A stretch of DNA of 64,000 nt from Phellopilus nigrolimitatus (Eukaryota; Basidiomycota; Agaricomycetes; Hymenochaetales; Hymenochaetaceae), in assembly GCA_021029095.1 (NCBI GenBank), contig JAJOHG010000039.1:62001-126000 (forward strand), in the 5' to 3' direction. Both the position numbers and the translations under genes were made by a program. This document shows positions 10,038 through 21,037 of this stretch, one piece after another (positions within the stretch are counted from its first letter, which is position 1; each line of letters begins with the position of its first letter). The notes under the pieces were generated by a model. The model worked only from the letters and a program-made list of their open reading frames with translations, was not told the DNA's origin and made no database searches.

Positions 10038-12217
10038 TTAACAAGTTTGTTTTGCAGATCCTTCGAACGAGACTTCACTTGTACAATTAGACACCTTCGC
10101 CCCTCCTCCATGCATGTGCGGTTCATGACCTGCCGACGCACGGTTCAGGCCTAGCGTCACCTCAACCAAATCCGCCTTCTGCGCGTCAGGATAATCAGTG
10201 TACGCACATGCCTCGATCCCAGCGTTAACTTTGAGATTCATTCCCGTGATTCGCGAGCAGCATCTCGTGGGCGTGACCGGGCCAGATGTCGAAGGCAGCG
10301 TCACACACGATGCGGCGAGCGAGGGGACCGCCAGCATCGCCACCGTCTGTGCAGACACCTCTCGCGTCCGGAGCGGCAGCATGGATTCCAGCGTCCGCGC
10401 GAGGCCCGCTGGCCCGTCGTTGAGCGATGATCGAGAGCACAAAAAAGGCGACGGCTGGCGCATTTGGGGTTCTGTCGCAACGCGACGTAGGACCGGCGAG
10501 CACCTCGCTTTGCCCGTTGATTTCGGTACATGCTGAGGAACCTCTCGGGATGGGGTTGTTAAGGAGCAGCAGACTGGGCGGGCGGGGATACGCGTCGTGA
10601 CGTGACGCAGAGCCAACCGAGTGAGTGGCTCGACAGGGGGCGGGGCCCATGCCTCGATGGCGACGATAGAGCAATCGAAGGCAGAGAGTGTAGCTCCCGT
10701 TCGACGCACTTGACCCACATGTGCCTCCTCCTCGTTGACGCCATCGACCTCGACGGCGTCAATCTTCCTGACTTGGATATACGACTTGCTATCGCGCGGT
10801 CTGACCTTGGCCCAGTCCTTCCTTACGATCCTCCCCTTTCGACCCGAGACGCGATCGATGGTCGTCAGCGCACCATCGACGACGCTCACCAACGAACGGC
10901 GCATCGCCCGGTTGATACAGCTCTGCCACGTGCGTGGGTCTGCCGGGCGCCGAGCAAGCGGTCTGCTTGGCCTGAGGTCGAACAACGTGTCGGTTCCCAG
11001 GTCGGCTGCGTCGTCTACGTCCGCCACAGTAGGGTCGATGAGTGTGCAGGGGTCAATGCCGTATTTCTTTTTAATCTGACGGAGGTAGGGCGCATGATGC
11101 ATAGGAAGATCGTACGCGCGAGCTGCGAGCACATTCCAATCAACATTGACAAAGAACGTGTGCTCTTTGAGCTCGCCAAGGTCGATCCGGTCCTCGGGTC
11201 TGTTGGCGAGAAGCCTTCGAAGCAAGTCGAGTGCGCTAGGATCAACCTCGCAGTCCTCGGGCACGCTCCAGGTCCCGCTACAGACCGCCTTCCCGAGTTC
11301 TCTGAGTTCTTTTTGAGGGTACGGTACCTGTGCGAAGAGCATTTCGTACAAAATCACGCCGAGAGAGTAGATGTCCGTCTTGAACGAGTAGCCCTTGCCC
11401 CGGTGCATTTCTGGAGAGATATACGCCTTCGTCCCGCACCCGGCCCTTGTCATGCACGAGGCGCCTGCGCCTGTGCCTACAATTTCGACCTCAAGCTTTT
11501 CGTTTCCCTCTGTCTGGACCTCAAAGCGCCGAGACATGCCTAAGTCGGCGAGGGTGACGTTACCGAGCGTGTCAAAAAGGATGTTATCCGGCTTAAGGTC
11601 GCGGTGGATGATGCGTGTCTTGCGAAGTTGCTCGAGAGTTATGACGAGCTGGGCCATTATAAGCAGGATCCTGTCGCTGCGTACTCTGCCCCAGGCCGTC
11701 ATTTCGTCCCGTAGGGTGCCGCCGTGAAGGAAGTCCTACAATATGAAAAGTTAGCGTCGTTAGATGAGAAAAGAAAGGGAGGCGAGCGTACTGTGACTAT
11801 ATAATAGTTGTAGACATCGCAGAACGATTCGTGAAGCTGCGTAAAGAACGGCGACCCAGCCAGAGACAGGTGTCTCAGGTTTTGCACCTCGGTCAATGGT
11901 AGCGCCTTTGTCGATTCCTTGACGAGCTTCGAGCGCCTGATGACCTTGATCGCAACGTGAGAGCCGGTAGAGACTGTCTTTGCTAGATAGACATCGCCAT
12001 ACGCGCCGTAACCTATTTTGATGCGAATATTATACTCCCCAAGTCGTTCGTTGAGCTTAACTCGGCTATGAGGTTGATTCCTACGATCTGTCTTTGAGAC
12101 CAGGCGCTTCGTAGTGAACAGTGTATGTAAATTTGTGCAGCACATGTTTAAACAGCCGTGGATAGCAAGCGATAAGACTTCGAATGAGAAATGAAAGTGA
12201 GGGAAGAGTGAAAGCAC
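10038..12217 (-). CDS. AGC-like serine/threonine protein kinase with DLG motif
   Basis: Predicted 707 residues; exons (minus) 12217-11792 and 11735-10038, one 56-nt intron. The kinase domain runs from about 60 to 360: glycine loop GYGAYG (69-74), VAIK lysine K91, HRDLKPDN with catalytic D188, and SPE in the activation segment. The magnesium motif is DLG (206-208) instead of DFG, which does not by itself imply loss of activity. The layout resembles the AGC group; substrate unknown. The roughly 300-residue tail is low in recognisable features and may contain unrecognised introns. The true start is uncertain, since the first 50 residues are not kinase sequence. Confidence 0.75.
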
Positions 12218-12903
12218 GACAGTAGGGCTATTTGGAAGGCTTATGTCTCAGACAGATTGGCGCAGTCAGGCCTGGAGGTCCAGATTCCTGTGTCTCCAGA
12301 TGAGCATTAAGACTCAGACTGCCAGAGTGTTTGCTTAGAGCCGATGCGATGTTGGGTTTCAAACCGGCGTCTGCCATAAGTCGCATCCAGTCGTTCAAGT
12401 CGGGCATGATTGCCTCAGAAAGATACGAGGAAGCATAGGCACAGAATTACCGGGAGGAGCAAGCAAGTAATGATATTGATAGGTCTGAAGGGTGATGCGA
12501 GCTTCAACCCGTTGGTCGATCCGTGTTTTCCACAACCACGTGATCACGACCGACGGAATAAACGACTGAAACGGAATTCACGCGAAGTTCACATGAAGTC
12601 CTTCCATTCTAAAATTTAAACGTATCATCTCCTCCGCATAGGATATAAAGCGGGAATCCAGGTCATGGTCTAACAGGAGATATGCGACCCAGGAAATCAT
12701 AAGACCGAGAGTCACAACTGTTAGTGTTATTATAAACATCCCGCTGTGACCAGTAAAGTAGCATACACATGGAGAATAAATCATTTCTAAATCAAATTAG
12801 TACTTCGCCCTTTTTCCTTCTCCTTTCATCAGTCTCCGACCATTCGTGCGTCGCAAGTGCTCGTAATCACCCCTCGCTATCCCCATGGTCGGAGCCGAAT
12901 TGA
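12218..12903. other. F-box unit 3' flank, no gene
   Basis: The part from about 12590 to 12900 is a diverged copy of the 3' flank that follows other F-box genes (compare 19380-19609, 29400-29723, 43719-44000, 54791-55040). A 68-codon frame at 12578-12784 falls inside this repeat and I do not call it a gene. Confidence 0.6.
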
Positions 12904-14328
12904 TCAAGCAAGCTCTATCTGTGCCGCTTCAGCAGACTCGAGGAAAAAAACGCGGCGCAATTTAGGGAGTACACTCAGACTCCGACGGAACGATGCATCC
13001 CTAGGATCTAAGACCCGACGCAAATAGTCCCCGATCTCCATTCGTTGCAGAATCACGTTCTCTAAGTTTGGGGCTGCGCGCAGAATGCTCAAAATGCAGT
13101 CGTCATTTACGCGAGGCGATTTGGCGATGTTAGGCAAGCAGACGGTGTGCGTGAGTATGAGTGTCTCCAGCGGTGCTTGTGAACGAAGCAGAAGAGCTTC
13201 GATGCCCGCCCATGCGTCGGGCAGCTCTGCGTCTATCTCGCACTTGAGAAAAACAAGTCTTGGAAGTTCGAAACTATCCAGAATATGACGTATCAATCCT
13301 GGAAGCGGGTGTCTAAATTTGAATTGAGCACTTTGAAGGGCCTGTAAAGTCAGTTCCGTCCTAGCTAATCCAATCATCGACGGAGGCGGGGAGCGTGCGA
13401 AAGTGAAAATACACGTCATTTCCCTCAGATACGGGGAAAGGAGTAGAAGCTGCTTCAAAGTGATCCATTTCTGTGAGGTTTCACGACGGAGTTGAGTAAC
13501 ATGAACCGACAAGGTGAGCAATTGTGTTTGGGGAACATGGATAGCTTGGATCTTCAGGGGAAGCCGTTTGGGACCAATGCAATCGAGCTCTGTAAGATTG
13601 GGCATGCTTTCCGGGCTTATATCAGCATTCAAATTAGACGAGGCCGTAAAACGCAGCCATTTGAGTCTGGGCATATCCTTTATACACATGTCCTTTTCAG
13701 GATGTCCTGCGGGTGGATGGAAGCGAAAGAATAAATTAAGTCGTTCTAATCGACTTCCGTGTCTGAGGATGGTGTCGTCAATGATAGAGCGTATAACCCG
13801 GTAATTTTCCAAGCTGCACGTATGTTCACTCGTAACGGTGGTTGTAGATCCGATGATGACCGCCAAATCTGCATTTCGTGACCTGTCAAGAAAATGGTTC
13901 CACCATTTTTCCACCAGCACCAGGTTCACTATTTCGCCCTCGGCCGTGCGAAAGGATGTCTGGTCGAAGTAAGATCCATACAACATGACTCCAAAGCTTG
14001 CCCACAGGCTGGAAAAGGACAGAGCGAGGAGTCTCCACTGGTGGTTGACTTGAGATACGGCTACGGGTGCCACTCTCGTGAATGAGACGACGCCAAGATC
14101 GGTGTCCGTGAAGTATGAGAAGATCAGCAGTATTATCTCGGAAATAGCGAGGGCTCTATGAGAGAAAGATGGAGCTGCCTTGTAGTGTGTCTGGATGAGA
14201 GTGCTCTCATCCCCCATTGAAGGCTGGGATGAGGGAGAGGCAGACTCGATGTTCGGATGATCTTCAAGTCTGGGACGAGCACGCCGTTCATGGTCCTCGG
14301 CGATATTGCTGTTGATCCTAAATGGCAT
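12904..14328 (-). CDS. F-box protein, paralogue 1
   Basis: Predicted 474 residues, single exon. Residues 58-115 match an F-box-like domain (SHRALAISE, then VSQVNHQWR and LWASF), the segment that binds Skp1 in SCF ubiquitin ligases. The rest, with repeated L-rich strands and the family block ADLAVIIGS, is likely a leucine-rich-repeat-like substrate module. Eight paralogues share this architecture here. The C-terminus ends ESAEAAQIELA, the full-length ending, unlike three paralogues that stop early. Its promoter faces that of oxygenase 1, about 1 kb away. Target unknown. Confidence 0.8.
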   Translation of the reverse strand: MPFRINSNIAEDHERRARPRLEDHPNIESASPSSQPSMGDESTLIQTHYKAAPSFSHRALAISEIILLIFSYFTDTDLGVVSFTRVAPVAVSQVNHQWRLLALSFSSLWASFGVMLYGSYFDQTSFRTAEGEIVNLVLVEKWWNHFLDRSRNADLAVIIGSTTTVTSEHTCSLENYRVIRSIIDDTILRHGSRLERLNLFFRFHPPAGHPEKDMCIKDMPRLKWLRFTASSNLNADISPESMPNLTELDCIGPKRLPLKIQAIHVPQTQLLTLSVHVTQLRRETSQKWITLKQLLLLSPYLREMTCIFTFARSPPPSMIGLARTELTLQALQSAQFKFRHPLPGLIRHILDSFELPRLVFLKCEIDAELPDAWAGIEALLLRSQAPLETLILTHTVCLPNIAKSPRVNDDCILSILRAAPNLENVILQRMEIGDYLRRVLDPRDASFRRSLSVLPKLRRVFFLESAEAAQIELA

Positions 14329-15330
14329 GATGAAGGTGTGCTGGAATACAAGTTGAGCCTATGATGAAGTGCAGGTGGGAGTTGACTGTACGTCGTATAC
14401 GATCAGCCGCACGCTTTTTGAACTCAAAATCCCAGCCACAGGCCACAGGCCACACGCTGTCACGTGAGCTGATCAGCCACATCTCTGGTTTGGGCCCTTT
14501 GCCTTGTGCCTCGTCCTATCAATGCACATCAACGTTTAATCCTCAAAAAGGCATATTATTGGAGTTCACAGGCTCACTGCATGGGAAAAGAACGACCACA
14601 AGCATCCCGAATTACTAATTGCCATATTAACTCAATTGAGAGCACATCAGCCAAACATAAATTTACTTAAGATTCCTTGTTTGACTAATGCAAGGCGCTG
14701 TAAAGCGATTAAACAGCGGAAGCAAGAAAGGAGCGAATGCATGTCTATTCTACAGATTCCGAGCTTGCTTACCTCCACTGAATGCCCGTATTTCAAAATT
14801 TGTAAGACATGAATAAGGGCACATAAGCGCTTTGATGCATCTCAGTTCAGCAAGCTGAGAATTTTGCTGATAAAGACTGAAGTTAGAATGCGTGGAACCC
14901 TTTGCTATGTGACAGTAGATGAGATGACATGTACACCAAGGATACTCGCTGTTGTAGTGTTGAATGTTTTCTTATTGTTCGTAGGATCAGGAATTCCTTG
15001 CTTGAGATTGCGCCACCGCATCCAAAAAAGGGTTCCAGGAGCTGGATATCCAGCTCGACGAAATTCTTTGATTCCGGGCGCTCGACATGTCAGCACCTGC
15101 TTAGCGTGTCCTGCTTCTATCTCCGGTTTACTGGACTTGCTTGGTGAGAACGGGTCTCGCTTAGTCATCTAGCTGCTTAATGCTTCGTCATAACCAAGCA
15201 CACCATCTATTGACTCAGCAGCCACGGATGTACATGTAACTCAAGACTCGTATATAAAGCAGCTTCCTGGTCTCTTTCATTCCCATCTGCCACTTCTACC
15301 CAATCTACAACGCACCGCCCACATCCCGCC
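14329..15330. other. Divergent promoter region between F-box 1 and oxygenase 1
   Basis: 14340-14560 holds the F-box promoter block, including a CACGTG near 14461. 14650-14970 and 15140-15330 match, in reverse, the region upstream of oxygenase 3 (48385-48900). Between them about 14985-15140 is an extra stretch absent there, containing the palindrome GAGCTGGATATCCAGCTC. No gene supported. Confidence 0.6.
15251..15258 (+). promoter_or_regulatory. TATA box of oxygenase 1
   Basis: TATATAAA, 80 bp before the ATG at 15331. The same box occurs at similar distance before oxygenases 2 and 3, which supports it. Confidence 0.65.
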
Positions 15331-16273
15331 ATGGCCGACACCGTCCAGACCACCCTAAAGTACTTCACTCCGCCTCCTGACGGCGCGAAGCCCTATCAGC
15401 TCGTCAACTCCGACCCCACGACCGGCGAGCGGCAGCGCAACTACGCGCTCGAGGACCACCCGGTCGAGATCGAGAACCTGCGCGGCAAGGAGGACTCCGT
15501 CACGCTCGACACCGCCGGCTTCCAGTTCTTTAAGGCGGAGGCGACGCACAAGACCTTCGCGAACGACGCGGAGGTCGAGAAGGAGTACTACCCGGAGAGC
15601 ATCGAGCTGCTCAAGCGTCTCACTGGTGCCAGCCGCGTCGTGCTCTTCGACCACAGTGAGTCCCGCGCATAGGCATATATCTGCACGCTACTTACTGACC
15701 GACTCCCCCCAGCGATCCGCAGGAACCGCCCGGGCGAGGTCGACGACGGCCCGCAGAAGCGTCAGCCTGTCTCGCTCGTGCACGTCGACCAGACGCGTCC
15801 GTCCGCGATCGCGCGCGTGCATCGGCATCTCCCGCCCAGCGACGCGCCCGCGCTCCTCAAGAACCGCTTCCAGATCATCAACCTCTGGCGCCCGATCGCG
15901 CACCCCGCGCTCGACTTCCCGCTCGCGCTGTGCGACTACCGCAGTGTCGACCCGAAGCGCGACCTCGTGCCCACGATCCTCCGCTATCCGGACCGCGACG
16001 GCGAGACGTTCAGTGTGAAATACAATGCGGCGTACAAGTGGAAGTATCTGAGGGGCATGGACACGGATGAGGTTGTGCTCATCAAGTGGTATGTTTCATC
16101 AGTCTTGTCGTCTGAAAAAGCCGCTTTACTGATGCTTCCGTAGCTTCGATTCGATTGACGACGGAAGTGTCGCTGTGCTCACTCCGCATACCGCGTTCAT
16201 CGATCCCACGACGCCCCCCGATGCACCTTTGCGCCAATCCATCGAGCTTCGCGCTCTGGTCTTCTACGACTAA
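15331..16273 (+). CDS. AsaB/CmcJ-like non-heme iron oxygenase 1
   Basis: Predicted 276 residues; exons 15331-15655, 15713-16088, 16144-16273. The blocks NLWRPI, DFPLALCDYR, YLRGM and FDSIDDG identify the CmcJ/AsaB (GA4 desaturase-like) family of hydroxylase/desaturases, which often act on small secondary metabolites. Likely metal ligands are H132 and D134 (HVDQT) and H249 (PHTAF), with R264 or R270 as 2-oxoglutarate contacts; this assignment is inferred from the HxD...H...R pattern. No signal peptide, so probably cytosolic. It is the most divergent of the three intact copies. No synthase-type backbone gene lies nearby, so the substrate cannot be inferred. Confidence 0.85.
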
Positions 16274-17105
16274 AGTTTGAAGCAAAAGCAACTTCTTTCT
16301 GAGATGGTATACGTTCAGCTATCTTGAGCTGTTTTGTGTGAATTTGAGCTGTAAATCATAATGGGTAGCAACAAATATAACATGTATTTCAAGATTTGCG
16401 TCGACTGCGAGACTCGAAGACCTATTATGTTTGAAGCGCTTCGGGTGCATTGGTAGAAAGAGCCAATCATCTTCTCGTACTTCCTCCATTTCGTTACACC
16501 TTCGACCGCAAGAGGTGTCTCGTCTCTCACGCCTCCTCGAGCGGGAGCCGCTTCAAGCGCATCCGCTCCGCTGAACCGGAGTCGACATCGCCCTAAACAC
16601 CCGCCGTTAGGTTTTTTCCTGCGTTACAAGTCATCTCGTGTTCGGCTAAATATTGCCTAGCTAACACATTATGACATGTTTGTGACACATCATGTTCCTG
16701 TTCGTGTCGCTCACTGCAACCACTTACTTAGCTACTCGACTTGCTTGTAGACTTCCTCGTTTCCTCTTATTTTGCTCTCTTTGATGCCTGAATTTGAACG
16801 GTACAAGGCTGACCACTTCCAGGTGGAACATAAACAGGGACTACGGCAGGAGCATGAAAGCTAAAGTCAATATCTTTCATGCGGATATGGGTTTTGTATA
16901 TACGAGACAGTATTTTGCGCCTCCGGAGGGCTTTACAAAACAGGTACGTTGCGGAGCTCTCATGACCAAATTAAATCGAGACGTCGCCCTTCTTCCTGCG
17001 TCACGGGCAATCTCCGATGATGTCTCCGGTTTATTCGTGCGTTGCAAGTGCTTGTAGCCACCCCTCGCTAACCCCATGACCGGAGCCACCTCGATAAAGC
17101 AAGAA
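16274..17105. other. Intergenic, 3' sides of oxygenase 1 and F-box 2
   Basis: The oxygenase 3' UTR is likely up to about 16450. The segment from about 16970 to 17105 is again the F-box 3' flank repeat. Nothing else recognised. Confidence 0.5.
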
Positions 17106-18506
17106 CTAATCCCGCTCCTCCAGAATAATATCCACGCAGCGTAACTCAGGGAGTATACTCAGACGCTGGCGGACCGACGCATCCACAGGATCCAGAACCC
17201 CACGCAAGTAATCCCCGATATCAATTCGTCGCACAACCACGTTCTCCAGGTGTGGCGCTGCGCGCAGAATGCTCAAAATGCAGTCGTCATTTACGCGAGG
17301 TGATTTGGCAACATCAGGCGCAGTTGCAGTGTGCGCAAAGATGAGCTTAGTCAGCGGCGCTTGTGAGCGAAGCAGGAGAGCTTCGATGCCCGCCCATGCG
17401 CCGGGTAGCTCTGCGTCTAATTCGAACTCCAGAAGAACAACTCCTGGAAGCTCAAAATTATCCAGTATATGGTGTGCCGATCCTGGAAGCGCGAGTCTGA
17501 ATTGCACTTCTTGAAGGGTCTGCAAACGCAGATCTGTCTTAGCCAATTCAATCGTCGATGATTGCGAGGAGATTTCTACACAGCAAGTCAGTTTCCTCAG
17601 ATGCGGGGAAAGGCGGAGGATATTCTCCAAATTGATCCATTGCTGTGAGACTTCAAGGATAGTCCCAAAGAGGATAGCAAGCAAGGTGACAAATTGTGTT
17701 TGAACTTGGATCTGCAGAGGGTACCTAACGACTTTGGAATATTGAAGCTCTGCAAGGTCGGGCATGCTTTCTTTGCCTATATCAACACTCAAGTTATAAA
17801 AGCCCGACAGATGCAGAAACTTAAGTCTGGGCATATCCTTCATGCATATGTCCTCTGTGTCCTCCTGGACATATCCCGAAGGCCTAGGGAAGAGTATGGA
17901 TGCATGGAGATGCTCTAACCGACTTCCATGTTTAAGGATGGTCTCGTTGATGATAGAGAGTATAATCCGGTAGTTCTCCAAGCTGCATGTAAGCCCGTTG
18001 GCGAGGACAGTCCATGTCGTGATGATGACCTTCAAATTTGCGTTCTTTGACCTGTCGAGAAAACGGTTCCACCACTTTTCCACCAGCACCAGATTCACAA
18101 TGTCGTGCTCAGCTGTACGAAGGGATGTCCCGTCGAAGAAAGAGCCATTCAAAATGATTCCAAAGCTTGCCCACAGGCGAGAAAATGACAAAGCGACGAG
18201 TCTCCACTGGTGGTTGACTTGAGACACGGCCACGGGCGCCACTCTCGTGAATGAGACGACGCTAAGATCGGTGTCCGTGAAATGTGAGAAGATGAGGAGT
18301 AAGATTTCGGAAATCGCAAGGGCTCTGTGAGAGGAAAATGGAGCGGGCTTGTAGTGTGTCTGGATGAGAGTGCTCTTATTCGCCATTGAAGATTGGGATG
18401 AGGGAGAGGCGGACTCGATGTTCGGATACTCTTCAAGTCTGGGACGAACACACCGTTCATGGTCCTCCGCAGTATTGCTAATATTGCTGTTGATTCTAGA
18501 TGGCAT
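17106..18506 (-). CDS. F-box protein, paralogue 2
   Basis: Predicted 466 residues, one exon, F-box at about 61-118. The C-terminus ends DIILEERD at a TAG, about ten residues shorter than the full-length paralogues. A block around residues 115-155 (NGSFFDGTSLRTAEHDIVN) is closer to F-box 7 at 42285 than to its immediate neighbours, a sign of sequence exchange between family members. Role as for the other copies: putative SCF adaptor of unknown target. Confidence 0.8.
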   Translation of the reverse strand: MPSRINSNISNTAEDHERCVRPRLEEYPNIESASPSSQSSMANKSTLIQTHYKPAPFSSHRALAISEILLLIFSHFTDTDLSVVSFTRVAPVAVSQVNHQWRLVALSFSRLWASFGIILNGSFFDGTSLRTAEHDIVNLVLVEKWWNRFLDRSKNANLKVIITTWTVLANGLTCSLENYRIILSIINETILKHGSRLEHLHASILFPRPSGYVQEDTEDICMKDMPRLKFLHLSGFYNLSVDIGKESMPDLAELQYSKVVRYPLQIQVQTQFVTLLAILFGTILEVSQQWINLENILRLSPHLRKLTCCVEISSQSSTIELAKTDLRLQTLQEVQFRLALPGSAHHILDNFELPGVVLLEFELDAELPGAWAGIEALLLRSQAPLTKLIFAHTATAPDVAKSPRVNDDCILSILRAAPHLENVVVRRIDIGDYLRGVLDPVDASVRQRLSILPELRCVDIILEERD

Positions 18507-19167
18507 GATGAAGGTTTTCTGCAGGATAAGTTGCGCCTATGCCGAAGTGCAGGTGTGCGTTGACGGTATGTCGCATACGATCGGCCGCACACCTTTTGAT
18601 CAGCCACATGCCACAAACTCTTACGTGACTTGACCAGCCACATCCTCTGTATCGATGCACATCAACGTTTACATGGTATCGAAGCTCACAGGCTCGCTGC
18701 GCAGACAAATATGGACCCAAGAATCCTGAACTACTGGTGCCAAAGTATCTAACTCACTCGAAAGTAGGAGGCCCCTTTTACTTTTGGCAAACGTAGTCTT
18801 GATATATGAGATTGAGAGCAGCTGACACATATAACAAGAACAATCACTCTAAGTTGCGGGCTACTATAGTTAATCTGTTCATCGTTGCTTGTAGAATATG
18901 TTAAATTACTGTAGGAGCCCCTGCTTGAGAGGAGCTGACTTGTAACCGCGGAAATGCCTGATGCGATGCGTTTTATTATTGTACACTTGGAACACCATTA
19001 AAAATACTAAGTTCAAATGTAGATTTGCCGACCTGACTGTTTGCGATGATAGGAACTTGAAAGCAGAAAGAGTGCTTCGAGTTATCCATCATACACTTGC
19101 TTATGAGTATGTATTTCATGAGATTCGCGTCCCCGCGAATCATGACACCATCGCTAAGAAACTATTC
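18507..19167. repeat. F-box promoter block and upstream unit U
   Basis: 18507-18680 is the family promoter block (CGCATACGATCGGCCGCAC and the CTTCAGCATAGGCGCAA-type segment on the gene strand). 18680-18850 resembles the upstream unit seen again at 31930-32230, 41330-41460 and 49290-49560 (ACTCGAAAGTAGGAGGCC and relatives). No gene supported. Confidence 0.55.
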
Positions 19168-19365
19168 GGGGGGGGGGGGGGGGGGGGGGGCGGCATCGGC
19201 GACCGCACGCAGGGCAGCGCGCGCCTCGGCGAGCGGGACGTCGAGGAGCCGAGCGCGGGGCACCAGTGCGGGAGCAGCGGCGGGTACGCGCCGGCGCCGG
19301 GGCAGGGGCTGCAACTGTGGCTCGATCACGTGAGGACATTAGACGACGCGACTGCGCGTCCACAA
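19168..19365. other. Oligo-G tract of 23 plus GC-rich island
   Basis: 23 consecutive G, then about 175 bp of very GC-rich DNA (CGGCATCGGCGACCGCACGC at its start) unlike the AT-rich flanks. It directly abuts the outer edge of duplication arm 1. It has codon-like composition but no gene structure. It could be a fragment of a displaced gene, a junction scar or an assembly artefact. Confidence 0.5.
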
Positions 19366-19609
19366 CGCGATATAGACTAATAGGAGATATATGACTCTGG
19401 AAATCATGATATGGAGAGACATGGCTGTCAGTTTTATTTTGAACATTCCGCCGTTCCCAGTAAATCGCATACACATTTGAGAGAAATCTCACTTTTAAAT
19501 CAGTCAACACTTCGCATTTCTTCCTTCTTCAATCGCAATCTCCGACGACGTTTCCAATCCAATCGTGCGTTGCAACCCTTCGCTACCCCCATGGTCGGAG
19601 CCAGTTTGA

Positions 19610-21037
19610 TCAAGCAAACTCTATCTGTGCCGCTTCAACAGATTCGAGACGAGGTGTAATATCAACGCTGCGTAACTTGGGGAGTATACCTAGATGCTGG
19701 CGGACAGACGCATCCTCAGGATCCAGAACCCCGCGCAAGTATTCCCCGATATCAATTCGTCGTAGAACCACGTTTTCTAAGTGTGGTGTCGCACGCAGAA
19801 TGCCCAAAATGCAGTCGTCATTAACGCGAGGAGATCTTGCAATGTCGGGCGAAGGGCCGACATACGTGAGGATGAGTGTCTTCAGTGGTGCCCGTGAGCG
19901 AAGCAGGAGAGCGTCGATGCCCGCCCATGCGTCGGGCTGCTCGGCGTCTATTTCGAACTCCAGAGAAACAAGTCCTGGAAGTTCGAAATTATCCAGAATA
20001 TGGTGTGTAAATTCTGGAAGCATGTATGCGAATTTGAAATGCACTTCTTGAAGGGCCTGTAAATGTAAGTCTCTCCTAGCCAGTCCAGTCGTCGACGGTG
20101 GCTGGAAGGCTCCATAAGCGAAGGTGCACGACATTTTCTTCAGATACGGGGAACGGCGTAGGAGCTTCTTCAAACTGATCCATTCCCAATGAGAAAATCC
20201 AACGACGTTAGCCAACAAGGTCAATAATTGGGTTAGAGGAAGTTGGATGGCTTGTATATTCAGAGGGCGCAAATGGGAACCCCCAGTGAAATCGAGCTCT
20301 GTAAGATTGGGCATGCTTTCCGGGCCTATATCAACTTTCAAAGTAGGCGAGTCCAAATAACGCAGCCATTTTAGTCTTGGCATATCCTTTAAACGCGGGT
20401 TTTTCTTAGGATGTTCTGAGGGTCTGCCAAAGAAAATGCATAAATGGAGTCGCTCTAATCGACTTCCGTGTTTGAGGACGGTCTCGTCAGTGATAGAGCG
20501 TATAATCCGCATGTTTTTCAAGTCGCACGAACGTCCACAATTGAAGATGTCCCAAGATCCGATGATGACCGTCAAATCTGCGTTTCGTGACCTTTCGAGA
20601 AAACGGTTCCACCACTTTTCCACTAGCACCAGGTCCACTATGTCGTGCTCGGCCGTACGGAGGGATGTCCCGTCGAAGTAAGAGCCATCCAGCATGAATC
20701 CAAAGCTTGCCCAAAGGCGGGAAAAGGAAAGAGCGACGAGTCTCCACTGGTGGTTGACTTGAGATACGGCCACAGGTTCGATTCTCGTGAATGAGGTGAC
20801 ACCAAGATCTGTGTATGTGAAGCATGAGAATATGTGGAGCAAGACTTCGGGAATGGCGAGGGCTCTATGAGAAGAAAATGGAGCTGGTTTGTGGTGTGCC
20901 TGGATGAGAGTGCTCTCTTCCACCATTGAAGACTGGGATGAGGGAGAGGAGGACTTGGTGTTCGGATGATCTTCAAGTCTGGGCCGAACACGCCGCTCAC
21001 GGTCCTCGGCAGTCTTGCTATTGATCCTAAGTGGCAT
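19610..21037 (-). CDS. F-box protein, paralogue 3 (arm 1 partner of F-box 8)
   Basis: Predicted 475 residues, one exon, F-box at about 58-115. Ends PRLESVEAAQIEFA, the full-length form. Its mirror partner is at 53351-54790; the two share the 3' flank and the promoter but differ in the middle, including a longer segment in the partner near the variable repeat region. It is divergently paired with the FunK1 gene, with about 355 bp between the two starts. Confidence 0.8.
   Translation of the reverse strand: MPLRINSKTAEDRERRVRPRLEDHPNTKSSSPSSQSSMVEESTLIQAHHKPAPFSSHRALAIPEVLLHIFSCFTYTDLGVTSFTRIEPVAVSQVNHQWRLVALSFSRLWASFGFMLDGSYFDGTSLRTAEHDIVDLVLVEKWWNRFLERSRNADLTVIIGSWDIFNCGRSCDLKNMRIIRSITDETVLKHGSRLERLHLCIFFGRPSEHPKKNPRLKDMPRLKWLRYLDSPTLKVDIGPESMPNLTELDFTGGSHLRPLNIQAIQLPLTQLLTLLANVVGFSHWEWISLKKLLRRSPYLKKMSCTFAYGAFQPPSTTGLARRDLHLQALQEVHFKFAYMLPEFTHHILDNFELPGLVSLEFEIDAEQPDAWAGIDALLLRSRAPLKTLILTYVGPSPDIARSPRVNDDCILGILRATPHLENVVLRRIDIGEYLRGVLDPEDASVRQHLGILPKLRSVDITPRLESVEAAQIEFA

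Noticed and set aside
10602..11543. 313-codon plus frame opposite the AGC-like kinase
   Set aside because: The minus strand encodes all kinase motifs; the plus frame has none.
12578..12784. 68-codon frame with a membrane-like segment
   Set aside because: It lies in the F-box 3' flank repeat; the frame is not kept in the other copies.
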